A stretch of DNA of 64,000 nucleotides from Scopulibacillus_A cellulosilyticus (GTDB lineage: Bacteria; Bacillota; Bacilli; Bacillales; Sporolactobacillaceae): contig NZ_JBHTCO010000005.1 of NCBI RefSeq assembly GCF_042665295.1, positions 248,001 to 312,000 of the forward strand, in the 5' to 3' direction. This document shows, in pieces, positions 26,073 through 33,895 of the stretch. The number at the start of each line of letters is the position of its first letter. The stretch's first letter is position 1. A program made the position numbers and the translations under genes. Below the pieces are notes generated by a model. The model was not told where the DNA came from and searched no databases. It worked only from the letters and a program-made list of their open reading frames with translations.

Positions 26073-26164
26073 CTTTCCCACGCTGGTATGAACCAGATCA
26101 GGTCCCGAGGGTCAAGAAACATCGTCGCGCTTCTCTCTCAGCCCAAGCTTTTTGGACACCCCTA
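26073..26164 (-). promoter_or_regulatory. TPP riboswitch (THI element) of thiC
   Basis: On the - strand it carries the conserved blocks AGGGGTG, GGGCTGAGA (P2/J2-3), GACCCT and ACCTGATCTGGTTCATACCAGCG (last block spans 26079-26103). The order and spacing match the TPP aptamer, which is followed by an intrinsic terminator. Confidence 0.95.
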
Positions 26165-26297
26165 GTTAAAAGTATATTTAATTTTCCATGCTCTAACTAT
26201 AACCTATACTTCTATGATTGAAAATGGTTCAATATGCCTAATTCATAATCCAGCTTCATACGGCGGGAACGATGTCAGCGATTACATAAATTGCTGT

Positions 26298-27464
26298 TTA
26301 AACAATTGCTCCTTCAATGACCAAGTCGTTTTCCGCAAACCGCTCGACTCTTAATGGACTCAAGTCAATCGTTTCATACCGTCCTTTTCTAATCAGTTCT
26401 GACAGCCCCTTACCGACAGCAGGCGCCTGCTGCATGCCATGGCCGCTGAAACCGCAAGCTAAATAATAGCCTTGGCATTGAGGATGCTCTCCTATAATCG
26501 CATTTTGATCCTTTGTATTAAAGCTGTATAACCCTGCCCAACCTTTTTCTAATTTTATTCTTTCAAAATTGCTGATACGTTCGGCAAGTACAGGCCATAG
26601 CTTTTCGATGAAATAGGATCGTTTCCAAGTAAAATCAATACCGGGTTCTATATCTTCAGAAAAACCGCAAATTAATGTTTCCCCTTCATGGCGGAAATAA
26701 ACGCCTGTCGGATCAATTGTCAGCGGTAATTTATTTTCCAAAGGGGTTTCTGTATTAAATTGGAAAATTTGCCTTTTTAATGGAACGACGGGAATTGGAA
26801 GACCGGCCTTTTCACTTAAAAAAGATGCCCAAGCGCCTGCACAGTTAATGACGACAGGCGCATGATACTCAGTACCATCCGCTGAACACACGCCATTAAC
26901 CTTATTATTATTAATGATCAGGTGATCGATTTCTTGATAAATGTATTCCGCTCCCAGACTTTTAGCTTTCTTGACATAGCCCTGCATCACAGAATAAGGA
27001 TCAAGGTAGCCATCTTCAGAGCAATAAAGGCCGCCGGCTAAATCTTCAACATTAAGTTCAGGAATAATGTCGAGAAGACCCATTTTATCAAGTAATTCAG
27101 AAGGTACACCGTAAGCGTTTTGCAGCTTTAATTGCTTTTTAAAGCTATCAATCATACCCTCTGTCCCCAGAAACAAATAGCCTCTCTTTTTAAAATCGAT
27201 TTCAGCATTCTCACCATCAACAGCCATATCTTCAGGAAAGGTTTGATAGACTTGCAGGCTGTAGCGGCTGATTTGTATATTAATCGCTGTTGTATATAGC
27301 TGGCGAAGACCGCCGGCGCTTCTGGGAGTTGATGAAAATTCATAAAGCCTGTCTTTCTCAAAAAGAATAATCTTGCCTTCATAACCGTCTTTTAAAAGAT
27401 TATAGGCAACACTGGAACCCATTACCCCTCCCCCGACAATAATAATATCTGCTTTATGATACAA
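26298..27464 (-). CDS. FAD-dependent amine/amino-acid oxidoreductase (DAO superfamily)
   Basis: A 388-residue flavoenzyme. The N-terminal dinucleotide motif IIIVGGGVMGSSVAYNLL binds FAD. RSAGGLRQLY and the C-terminal ACGFSGHGMQQAPAVGKGLSELI are typical of glycine/sarcosine oxidase and related D-amino-acid dehydrogenases. It oxidises an amine with release of an imine; the substrate is unclear. The start is TTG 27464 behind AAGGGGTG. It stands alone between the thiC leader and rtp. Confidence 0.85.
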   Translation of the reverse strand: MYHKADIIIVGGGVMGSSVAYNLLKDGYEGKIILFEKDRLYEFSSTPRSAGGLRQLYTTAINIQISRYSLQVYQTFPEDMAVDGENAEIDFKKRGYLFLGTEGMIDSFKKQLKLQNAYGVPSELLDKMGLLDIIPELNVEDLAGGLYCSEDGYLDPYSVMQGYVKKAKSLGAEYIYQEIDHLIINNNKVNGVCSADGTEYHAPVVINCAGAWASFLSEKAGLPIPVVPLKRQIFQFNTETPLENKLPLTIDPTGVYFRHEGETLICGFSEDIEPGIDFTWKRSYFIEKLWPVLAERISNFERIKLEKGWAGLYSFNTKDQNAIIGEHPQCQGYYLACGFSGHGMQQAPAVGKGLSELIRKGRYETIDLSPLRVERFAENDLVIEGAIV

Positions 27465-27652
27465 TCAACCCACCCCTTTTAAAATAGTCATCTATACTAT
27501 TATTTATATCGTTTTATTAACGGTTTGCCTATATGAATATTGAATATTTTATAAATTTAAAAAGACCTTATAATAAATGAAATATTTCCACCATTTTAAA
27601 CGTTGATCAGCTATTTATATTAAAAAGGGATTTGTACCAAGACTAGAGACTT

Positions 27653-28015
27653 TTAATAATTATCCCTTAATATTTTGTTAATCATCTGCTGGCTCCGGTC
27701 AAGATCTTGCTTTACTAATTTCTTGTAAGCCTTGGCTTTCTCATATCCACCTTCTGTAAATTGATAAATTACAATCTCCTGAAAGCCATCTTGACCTTCT
27801 CCTTTTAATTTTTTTGTCCGAAATAGTATCCCCTCTTTTGTTAACTCATGCAGCGACTTATAAATTTCTGAATGTGTCGGCCGAAATCCATAAGGCTCAA
27901 ATTCTTTTCTAAGCAACTGAAGAAATTGCAGTCCATATAATCTATCTTGTTCAACTAAATTGATGAGGTACAGTTTTAACACAGCTCGTTGTTTTGTTAA
28001 AAATCGGTTAGCCAT
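27653..28015 (-). CDS. rtp: Replication terminator protein RTP
   Basis: A 120-residue winged-helix dimer that binds Ter sites and arrests one replication fork. It aligns along its whole length with B. subtilis RTP as remembered: FLTKQRAVLKLYLINLVEQ (FLVKQRAFLKLYMITMTEQ), RLYGL, GFRPTHSEIYKSLHEL, VIYQF, LYKK-like KAYKKLVKQDLDRSQQMI and the final DNY (DNF). ATG 28015 follows AGGTGAG; GTG 28027 is possible. Two inverted Ter-like repeats lie directly upstream, as in B. subtilis, where RTP also represses its own gene. Confidence 0.92.
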   Translation of the reverse strand: MANRFLTKQRAVLKLYLINLVEQDRLYGLQFLQLLRKEFEPYGFRPTHSEIYKSLHELTKEGILFRTKKLKGEGQDGFQEIVIYQFTEGGYEKAKAYKKLVKQDLDRSQQMINKILRDNY

Positions 28016-28069
28016 AACTTTACTCACCTGCTTGTCATTTCCTATGAAATTATCATATCATATAATTCG

Positions 28070-28099
28070 ACAAGAATTTCCCTTATTAACTAAATTTCT
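28070..28099 (+). promoter_or_regulatory. Ter-like site 1 upstream of rtp
   Basis: The core TTATTAACTAAATTT aligns with the B-site of the Bacillus Ter consensus (CTATGTACYAAATNTTC, from memory) at 11 of 16 defined positions, and 5 of 8 defined upstream positions also match. It is preceded by GAATTTCCC, which recurs inverted in site 2. It is also inside a CCCTTATT/AATAAGGG inverted repeat (28080-28110). Confidence 0.5.
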
Positions 28100-28167
28100 T
28101 TAAAATAAGGGCTCTATTGAATATTAAGAACAGTGTTCCTAAAGAACAATAGAAAATAGAAAAAAAT

Positions 28168-28197
28168 TCAAAACTTGTATATAAGGGAATTTTTCAC
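28168..28197 (-). promoter_or_regulatory. Ter-like site 2 upstream of rtp, inverted
   Basis: On the - strand AAAATTCCCTTATATAC mirrors GAATTTCCCTTATTAAC of site 1 about 90 bp away. It matches the remembered Ter consensus at 9 of 16 core positions only. The inverted pair upstream of rtp repeats the TerI/TerII layout of B. subtilis. The rest of 28028-28473 is AT-rich without an ORF. Confidence 0.4.
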
Positions 28198-28362
28198 TTT
28201 AATTATTTACAGTAATGAAGTGCCATGGCGTTTTTTTCCATATATAGGGATTGTAAAGGCTAATTTATTTTCATTGATTCAAATAATCAGCCAATTATTG
28301 GAAAAAAGATATACAGAAAATGATTAAAATTTTTATAAAAGAATAGTGCAATAGAACATATC

Positions 28363-28407
28363 AAGAGCGTGTTTTAAATAATTTTTATCAAAACACGCTC
28401 TTTTTTT
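28363..28407 (+). terminator. Strong terminator-like hairpin without an assigned + gene
   Basis: A perfect 13-bp stem AAGAGCGTGTTTT (28363-28375) with 28390-28402, then a T-run to 28407 on the + side. No + ORF precedes it; it may serve the - CoA-transferase gene or end an unknown + transcript. Confidence 0.6.
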
Positions 28408-28473
28408 ACTCGTTTATAGTGGCTGTTTAATTAAACTCTATTCATAGCCGTACTAACTACCCAATTTAAATCT

Positions 28474-29994
28474 CTATAATTTAAAATTCATCTTAAACTG
28501 TGGATCACGAGGCAACCAAACAGCCTGATTGGATCCCCGAGGCATTAGTACAGTCCTATAAGATTCAGGAGTTTCAGACATATGAACTTGATCAGTATAT
28601 CCTTGATATAGACCGACACTAGTTTGCGCTTGGAATAGCTCCGGCTTCATCTCTTCATATCCTTTTACTTTACCGGCCGTTGCAGCAACATAATCTTTAT
28701 CAAAGATACCTAGTGAAAGTAGCCATAAAGAGACCCTTGTAAGGGAAACATGAACACGGTAACTTCCGCCTTCTGCAGCTCTTCTAGCCAAAGCAGCCAT
28801 ACAACCTGCCGCAGCTAACCAAGATACTAAGTAGTCATTTACAACATTAATAACAGGTATTTTAGGGCTCTTTTCATCACCTTCAAAAGTCATCATTCCT
28901 GTAACAGCACCAGCAACTTGGTCAAATCCAGGACGATTCTTCCACGGGCCTTTGTCTCCATGTGCACTTGTGTTGCAGTAAATGATACCAGGACGCATTT
29001 CAGCACACTCTTCAGCAGTCATTCCGATCTCCTCCATTAGCCTTGGTCTGCGATTAGCGAATAAGATATCAGATTCCTTCAACAACTCTTTTAATCGTTT
29101 TTGTCCTTCAGAAGCTTTATAATTTAATCTAGCTGAACGCATGCCAACGTTCGCAGTATAATAGGCACCATCATGCTCGAATTCATTCAAACGCCAAATA
29201 TTCAATACGTCTGCTCCGTGTGCTGCAAATACACGGCCTATTCCGGCTCCTGCTATAACATGTCCTAATCCTAAAGCCCTTACTCCCTCCAACGGTGTTG
29301 ATGGGTCTTGTGTAAATGGCTCAGGATCACAATCACCGATTTTTTCTATTTCAATTAGAGGTGTATTTTCCAGATAATCTTTATAAACAGGCTCCTTCAT
29401 AAATTCTTCCAATGTTCGTACCATACCCATGACAATGCCGTTTTTTTCGCCTGCTTTTTCAAGGTCTTCAGCATTCCATTGAGAAATCGCTTCGGCAACC
29501 GATTTTGGATCATTTCCACAACCTAACAATTTCTGCATCTTATCCCGTAATTTTGGGTATATATTTGATGGTATAATAAATCGATTATCTTTTGTTTTAT
29601 AAAATGAAATAAGAGAATAAAGGTTTAGATCTGTCATGTCAAATGGATAACCATTGATACGTTCCAACATTTTATAAGAAACGCCCAATCTTTCTACAGC
29701 TTTTGCTAAATCCACATGAAGGTTTTGCCCTTTTCCACCGCGCATTTTATAGATATTGGCTGCGGCAACCGATTTGGCCATGAGCCCTACGGCAGACCCG
29801 GCACCTAAGCGCACCGTGCTGTTTACAATTGGATCTGCTCCATAGAAACTAATACCCCCACCAGCGTCCTTTGCAGAAAGCCCTATTTCATTTAAGACCT
29901 GTTCTAATTCATTATGAATATCGAAATCTTCTTCTAAAGCTATCCTTGAATGAATAGACTCTTTTAATCTTTCTGTTAATTCTATTTTTGTCAT
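28474..29994 (-). CDS. CaiB/BaiF (family III) CoA transferase-like protein
   Basis: A protein of 506 residues, longer than the usual 400. The C-terminal two-thirds starts with the family N-terminal signature (PLEGVRALGLGHVIAGAGIGRVFAAHGADVLNIW) and holds RSARLNYK, ILFANRRP and the GPWKNRPGFDQVAGAVTG block. The N-terminal 220 residues resemble the second half of a CaiB domain (GGISFYGADPIVNST, GGKGQNLHVDLAKAVE), so the protein looks like a partial tandem or permuted arrangement. ATG 29994 follows AGAGGTGG. It probably forms an operon with the AtuA-like gene 53 bp upstream and moves CoA between carboxylic acids. Confidence 0.8.
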   Translation of the reverse strand: MTKIELTERLKESIHSRIALEEDFDIHNELEQVLNEIGLSAKDAGGGISFYGADPIVNSTVRLGAGSAVGLMAKSVAAANIYKMRGGKGQNLHVDLAKAVERLGVSYKMLERINGYPFDMTDLNLYSLISFYKTKDNRFIIPSNIYPKLRDKMQKLLGCGNDPKSVAEAISQWNAEDLEKAGEKNGIVMGMVRTLEEFMKEPVYKDYLENTPLIEIEKIGDCDPEPFTQDPSTPLEGVRALGLGHVIAGAGIGRVFAAHGADVLNIWRLNEFEHDGAYYTANVGMRSARLNYKASEGQKRLKELLKESDILFANRRPRLMEEIGMTAEECAEMRPGIIYCNTSAHGDKGPWKNRPGFDQVAGAVTGMMTFEGDEKSPKIPVINVVNDYLVSWLAAAGCMAALARRAAEGGSYRVHVSLTRVSLWLLSLGIFDKDYVAATAGKVKGYEEMKPELFQAQTSVGLYQGYTDQVHMSETPESYRTVLMPRGSNQAVWLPRDPQFKMNFKL

Positions 29995-30047
29995 GCTAGC
30001 CCACCTCTTCAAGATTCAACTGTATTTTTTGTAAAACAAACATTAGG

Positions 30048-30479
30048 TTAATTCAGAGGAACAAGCTTTTCCATATGTTTTAATTGTCCTTCCGCACGTA
30101 ATTCATCTACTCGATTTAGAAGATTTTCACCTTCCACAAGTGCCGCTGTAAGAGATAAATTTTGATTCTGTATTTCTTGACGAACAGCTTCGACAAGCCC
30201 TCTTGGATTAAATACTCCGGCATTCACAACTATTTTAATACCTTTTTTCGCAATTAGAGATAATTCCGGTTTTAGTTGTTCTAAGAAAATATCTGCTGAA
30301 AATCCATCTAACTTTTCATTATTTCCAATGAATTGTGTGGCGACATTTGCCATAGTGATTTCTGCCATATAATCGCCAATTGCTACATCTACCGGTTCAC
30401 CATTAACAACCTCTGATAACGCGGTAGTACGATCTCCAAGTGCCCCAGAGAAGTTTGCAACTCGTATAGGTCTTTTCAT
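30048..30479 (-). CDS. AtuA-like (DUF1446) protein, N-terminal part only
   Basis: A 143-residue protein matching only the start of the AtuA family (acyclic terpene utilisation): RVANFSGALGDRTTAL, DVAIGDYMAEITMANVA, GIKIVVNAGVFNPRGLVEAV, ALVEGENLL. Full AtuA proteins are several hundred residues, so this is either a stand-alone minimal form or a truncation. AAGGAGG precedes the ATG. It is the first gene of a - operon with the CoA transferase and is divergent from a TetR regulator. Confidence 0.7.
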   Translation of the reverse strand: MKRPIRVANFSGALGDRTTALSEVVNGEPVDVAIGDYMAEITMANVATQFIGNNEKLDGFSADIFLEQLKPELSLIAKKGIKIVVNAGVFNPRGLVEAVRQEIQNQNLSLTAALVEGENLLNRVDELRAEGQLKHMEKLVPLN

Positions 30480-30558
30480 TGTTATATTTCCTCCTTCAAC
30501 AAAATTTCCAATGAAAAAATAGCTATTATAACCATGGTTATTTCATATTTAGGTTTTT

Positions 30559-30578
30559 GATGTTACAATTGTAACATC
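30559..30578. promoter_or_regulatory. Perfect palindromic operator between the TetR gene and the AtuA-like operon
   Basis: GATGTTACAATTGTAACATC is a perfect 20-bp palindrome. It lies between TTGATG (30557-30562) and TATAAT (30579-30584) of a likely + promoter for the TetR gene, so the regulator would repress itself and probably the divergent operon. A second palindrome ATAACCATGGTTAT lies at 30528-30541 near a - strand TATAAT. Confidence 0.75.
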
Positions 30579-30654
30579 TATAATTTTAGGGGATTTTCTT
30601 TCGTTTAACAATGACCTGCACGGCTACTGTGACAAAAAAGGGGAATTTGTAATA

Positions 30655-31194
30655 ATGGAAAATGGTAACGTACAAAATATTTTAGTAAAAGAATGTATAT
30701 TTGAGGCGTTTATGATCTTGCTGGCGAATAAGAATTTTAATGATATATCGATCACTGAAATCACTAATAAAGCTGGAGTTTCAAGAATGGCTTATTATAG
30801 GAATTATAGTTCGAAAGAAGAAATCATACATGACCATCTCAACGAATTAATTTTGCATTTCTTGAATGAATTTGAAAATAAAGATTCGGTAACCCCATAC
30901 CAAAAGGCTAAAACCTTTTTTTGCTTTTTTAGACATCATAAAATATTACTTGATAATTTAATTAAATCAAATGTGACATATATCCTTCTGGAACACCTTG
31001 AAAAAAATATACATCCTTTATTACAAGCATCATCTTTAGAGTTGGCTAAAAATACGGTGGAAGCCAAATATAAGGCTCATTTTATTGCTGGTGGATTGTT
31101 TCAGATATTAATTGAGTGGTGTAAAAACAATATGCTTGAAAGTGATGATCAAATGGCTCAGTTAACCATGGATTTTATACTGGTTAAACACTGA
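30655..31194 (+). CDS. TetR/AcrR-family transcriptional regulator
   Basis: A 179-residue regulator. The N-terminal helix-turn-helix reads ISITEITNKAGVSRMAYYRNYSSKEEII (about 30-57), followed by a helical ligand domain of the C_TetR type (ends with FILVKH). AAGGGGAA precedes the ATG. It is divergent from the AtuA-like/CoA-transferase operon, with a perfect palindrome in its own promoter. The ligand is unknown, perhaps an acyl-CoA. Confidence 0.9.
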   Translation: MENGNVQNILVKECIFEAFMILLANKNFNDISITEITNKAGVSRMAYYRNYSSKEEIIHDHLNELILHFLNEFENKDSVTPYQKAKTFFCFFRHHKILLDNLIKSNVTYILLEHLEKNIHPLLQASSLELAKNTVEAKYKAHFIAGGLFQILIEWCKNNMLESDDQMAQLTMDFILVKH

Positions 31195-31249
31195 ATTCAA
31201 TTCAATAATGGTAGAGCCAAACCTATACCAATACATTTCTTGGAAATGA

Positions 31250-31280
31250 AAGATGGGTTAACCAATTCTTAACCCATCTT
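31250..31280. other. Perfect hairpin abutting a Tn3-type end
   Basis: 12-bp arms AAGATGGGTTAA/TTAACCCATCTT around a 7-nt loop, ending exactly at the first G of the repeat at 31281. There is no T-run. It may be the tetR terminator or part of the old insertion target. Confidence 0.6.
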
Positions 31281-31318
31281 GGGGTTCCGGCAGAAAAACG
31301 CAGAAAACGTACACTAAG
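31281..31318. repeat. Tn3-family 38-bp terminal repeat, type 1 (solo end)
   Basis: It starts GGGGTTCCGGCAG and ends ACACTAAG, exactly 38 bp in the GGGG-N30-TAAG format of Tn3-family ends; the start resembles Tn4430-type ends. No partner end was seen in the window. Confidence 0.7.
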
Positions 31319-31576
31319 CAAATTTCGACATGGAAAAAGCCGATTTTCTTTACGCTAAAACAAAATTGGCAGCATATGGTAAATAATAAAGGGAGAAAAT
31401 GCATAAACATTTGCTGATATATTAAACTTTAATTTAGAAGAAAACCACCCGAAAAAAAGTGGTATAATATGTACCTAACTTATAATAAGTAGTAAACTTT
31501 TGATTGCCCTATAGCCAAAGTTTACACCAAACCCTATTAAAACCAAGCCAGCAATAACTGATAACCATTTTAAAAA

Positions 31577-31614
31577 GGGGTATCGTCAGGAAAATGCGGA
31601 TTTACAACGCTAAG
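31577..31614. repeat. Tn3-family 38-bp terminal repeat, type 2 (Tn917/Tn1546-like solo end)
   Basis: GGGGTATCGTCAGG...ACAACGCTAAG, exactly 38 bp, nearly identical to remembered Tn917/Tn1546-type ends (GGGGTAGCGTCAGG). There is no matching right end in the window. The region 31319-31576 holds no ORF. Confidence 0.8.
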
Positions 31615-31694
31615 CACATTTTCGAGACGATTCCCCCATTTTTAACAACGTTAAGAAAGTTACAATGGTCTTAAAGAATCTATGGAGATTAAAT

Positions 31695-31765
31695 ATGAAA
31701 AAAGTATTATTATTTTAATCGTATTACTTTGTATTGCAGGAATATTAATAGGGTCGTTTTATTAG
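31695..31765 (+). pseudogene. Remnant of a small hydrophobic peptide gene
   Basis: A GGAG-preceded ATG gives MKKVLLF and stop. With one extra base in the A7 run it would read MKKSIIILIVLLCIAGILIG and end TAG, the G being the first base of the transposon end at 31765. It is therefore frameshifted and probably cut by the insertion. Family unknown. Confidence 0.4.
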
Positions 31766-31802
31766 GGGTAGTACCAGCGAAGCTGTCACCACCCGCAATA
31801 AG
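31765..31802 (+). repeat. Tn3-family 38-bp terminal repeat, type 3, left end
   Basis: It starts GGGGTAGTACCAGCGAAGC and ends CAATAAG. The right-end partner is 33858-33895; over 43 bp the two differ at one position. Each copy can also fold on itself (GGGTAGT with ACTACCC or ACCACCC). Confidence 0.85.
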
Positions 31803-31869
31803 GAAATGTCAAGATTACAATAAGTTGTTTAAGTTTAATACTTTCAACGCGCATACCCCTATCTATCCA

Positions 31870-32880
31870 TTATTTAAAATAATTTATTCCTATTGCTTCC
31901 CTTACTTCTAAAAGTGTTTCTGCTGCGACTGAACGTGCATTTAGACTTCCTCTTTTCAATACTTCAAACACATAGTCCAGATTTTTTTCATAATAGTTTC
32001 GTTTATTTCTAATTGGTCCTAATTCTGCTTGAAGTATATCATTCAAATATCTTTTTACTTTTACGTCTCCTAAACCACCCCGTTTATAATGTTCTTTCAT
32101 TTCCTCTAATTTCACTTTATCTAAACAAAAGGCGTCTAAGTAAGTGAAGACTGTATTATTCTCCACATTCCCAGGGTCTTCTACTCTAATATGATTTGGA
32201 TCTGTATACATTGACATAACCTTCTTTTGAATTGCGTCCGGAGAATCCGACAAGTAAATAGCATTATCTAATGATTTACTCATTTTTGCCTTACCATCAA
32301 TACCAGGTAATCTCACTAATCCCTTTTCCGGAAGTAATGCATTTGGTTCGATTAGTACTTCTCTTTTATAGATAGAATTAAAGCTTCTTACAATTTCTTT
32401 AGTTTGTTCAACCATAGGTATTTGATCTTCTCCAACTGGAACCACAGTTGCTTTAAAAGCCGTAATATCCGCAGCTTGGCTAACTGGATAAATAAGAAAT
32501 CCAGCAGGCAAGCTCTCGTTAAAATTCTTTTCCTTAATTTCATTTTTAACAGTAGGATTTCTTTTAAGTCTAGAGACTGTAACGATATTCAAATAATGCA
32601 TTGTTAATTCATTAAGCTCAGGTATCTGTGACTGAACAAAGATATTTACTTTGGAAGGATCGATGCCTACTGATAAGTAATCTAACGTTACTTCAGTAAG
32701 ATGCTTTCTAATTTTCTCAGGATTTCTTGCATTATCAGTTAATGCTTGTTGATCTGCAATCATTATAAAACTGTTATATTGGTCTTGTAATTGAACTCGA
32801 TTCTTCAACGAACCTATATAGTGCCCAATGTGAAGTTTGCCTGTAGGTCGATCTCCTGTTAACAAAATTTCTTTTTTCAT
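31870..32880 (-). CDS. trpS: Tryptophanyl-tRNA synthetase (divergent type)
   Basis: Class I aminoacyl-tRNA synthetase of 336 residues charging tRNA-Trp. The HIGH motif is GDRPTGKLHIGHYIGSL (10-26) and KMSKS is AKMSKSLDN. This is the GDRPTG type found in streptococci and clostridia, unlike the B. subtilis housekeeping enzyme (SGIQPSG). Such second enzymes can give resistance to TrpRS inhibitors such as indolmycin; that is a possibility, not shown. GGAGAG precedes the ATG. A T-box leader controls it, and it lies inside a defective Tn3-family element, which suggests transfer. Confidence 0.92.
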   Translation of the reverse strand: MKKEILLTGDRPTGKLHIGHYIGSLKNRVQLQDQYNSFIMIADQQALTDNARNPEKIRKHLTEVTLDYLSVGIDPSKVNIFVQSQIPELNELTMHYLNIVTVSRLKRNPTVKNEIKEKNFNESLPAGFLIYPVSQAADITAFKATVVPVGEDQIPMVEQTKEIVRSFNSIYKREVLIEPNALLPEKGLVRLPGIDGKAKMSKSLDNAIYLSDSPDAIQKKVMSMYTDPNHIRVEDPGNVENNTVFTYLDAFCLDKVKLEEMKEHYKRGGLGDVKVKRYLNDILQAELGPIRNKRNYYEKNLDYVFEVLKRGSLNARSVAAETLLEVREAIGINYFK

Positions 32881-32911
32881 AAGCTCTCTCCTACTTTTCT
32901 TATTTTTTAAA

Positions 32912-33180
32912 TAAAAAAACTCCGCCCTAAATTAATAGGACGGAGATTATTTCCGTGTTGCCACCTAAATTGTGTAATTATTTTATTAAATATAATCACA
33001 CCACTCATTATCGAGTACTAACATACTCTATCTGCTATAAGGTGCAGCCCACCACTTAGATACTCTCTTTATAGATTTCACCTTGTTCCTTAGAGGTCCA
33101 TTCATTAAATTTCTTCATGCTAGGTTCTCATCTACCCTAACTCTCTGTATTGAAGCTAAATTTAATTACTTCTCCTCATC
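32912..33180 (-). promoter_or_regulatory. T-box leader of trpS (tRNA-Trp sensing)
   Basis: On the - strand: stem I start GATGAGGAGAAGTAA, a UGG specifier at 33100-33098 (GAAUGGACC), and the T-box TTTAGGTGGCAACACGG at 32969-32953. The bulge UGGC complements the GCCA end of tRNA-Trp. The terminator CTCCGTCC/GGGCGGAG with T7 lies at about 32913-32946. Uncharged tRNA-Trp should allow readthrough. The 33181-33417 stretch further upstream is AT-rich with no clear feature. Confidence 0.93.
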
Positions 33181-33417
33181 ATAGGACATTGCAATTATTT
33201 TATTGTAATTATTATATAAACATATATATTCCAAGGTCAAATCAATTTCTTATTCCGTTGAAGTGCAATCCTTCACAATGAAATAACACGACTGATATTT
33301 ATAAACAACTTTATGATTTAAAGAACTTAATAATTCATGAACAGAATAGAGTGATTGAAGCTTTTAACTTAACTACTTTTTATAAAATAAAATTTTTTAT
33401 GAAAACACCGTAACAAA

Positions 33418-33849
33418 AACGACCCTACTTATCAGGCCCTTTCTGAGTTAGGAAAAGTCATTAAAACCATTTTCTTGTGTGATTATATAGGCTCGGAAGA
33501 CATTCGGAGAGAAATTAATGAAGGGCTCAATGTTGTAGAGAATTGGAATTCCGCCAACGGGTTTATTTTTTACGGAAAAGGTGGAGAAATTTCAACAAAT
33601 AGATTGGAAGACCAGGAGATTGCTGTTCTTTCCCTCCATTTATTACAAAATTGTCTTGTGTATATAAATACACTCATGATTCAATCTGTTTTATCAGAAA
33701 AGAAATGGATGGATATGATGACTCCGGAAGATTTGAGAGCGTTAAGTCCGCTTATCTACAGCCACGTAAATCCTTACGGCATCTTTAAATTGGATATGAT
33801 GGAGCGAATTCCAATTGAAGTAGTGCAATCAGAAATGGTGTATTTTTAA
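33418..33849 (+). pseudogene. Tn3-family transposase TnpA, 3' fragment
   Basis: The frame is open from before 33421 (DPTYQALSELGKVIKTIFLCDYI) and ends at 33849, nine bases from the right terminal repeat. Motifs GLNVVENWNSANGFIFYGKGGEI, EDQEIAVLSLHLLQNCLVYINTLMIQ and LSPLIYSHVNPYG match the C-terminal end of Tn3-type transposases (usually about 980 residues). About 85% of the gene, with the DDE residues, is missing. Confidence 0.85.
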
Positions 33850-33857
33850 TTTAATTC

Positions 33858-33895
33858 CTTATTGCGGGTAGTGACAGCTTCGCTGGTACTACCCC
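33858..33895 (-). repeat. Tn3-family 38-bp terminal repeat, type 3, right end
   Basis: Inverted copy of 31765-31802 with its outer CCCC at 33892-33895. It forms a perfect internal GGGTAGT/ACTACCC hairpin. It truncates the aldo/keto reductase gene to its right. Confidence 0.85.

Larger units (their letters stand above)
31765..33895. mobile_element. Defective Tn3-family element carrying trpS
   Basis: A 2.1-kb segment bounded by correctly oriented 38-bp GGGG...TAAG repeats. It contains trpS with its T-box leader and only the last 144 codons of a Tn3-type transposase next to the right end. No resolvase or full tnpA remains, so it is non-autonomous. The flanking pentamers (TATTA and TATGC) do not form a clean 5-bp duplication, implying later rearrangement. 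Confidence 0.75.

Noticed and set aside
31467..31483. ATATGTACC resembling the Ter core
   Set aside because: Only about 13 of 24 consensus positions match, with no second half-site; consistent with chance in AT-rich DNA.
31765..31802. Self-complementary repeat as an intrinsic terminator or REP element
   Set aside because: Exactly 38 bp, GGGG...TAAG format, inverted partner 2.1 kb away and a tnpA fragment beside it make a transposon end more likely.
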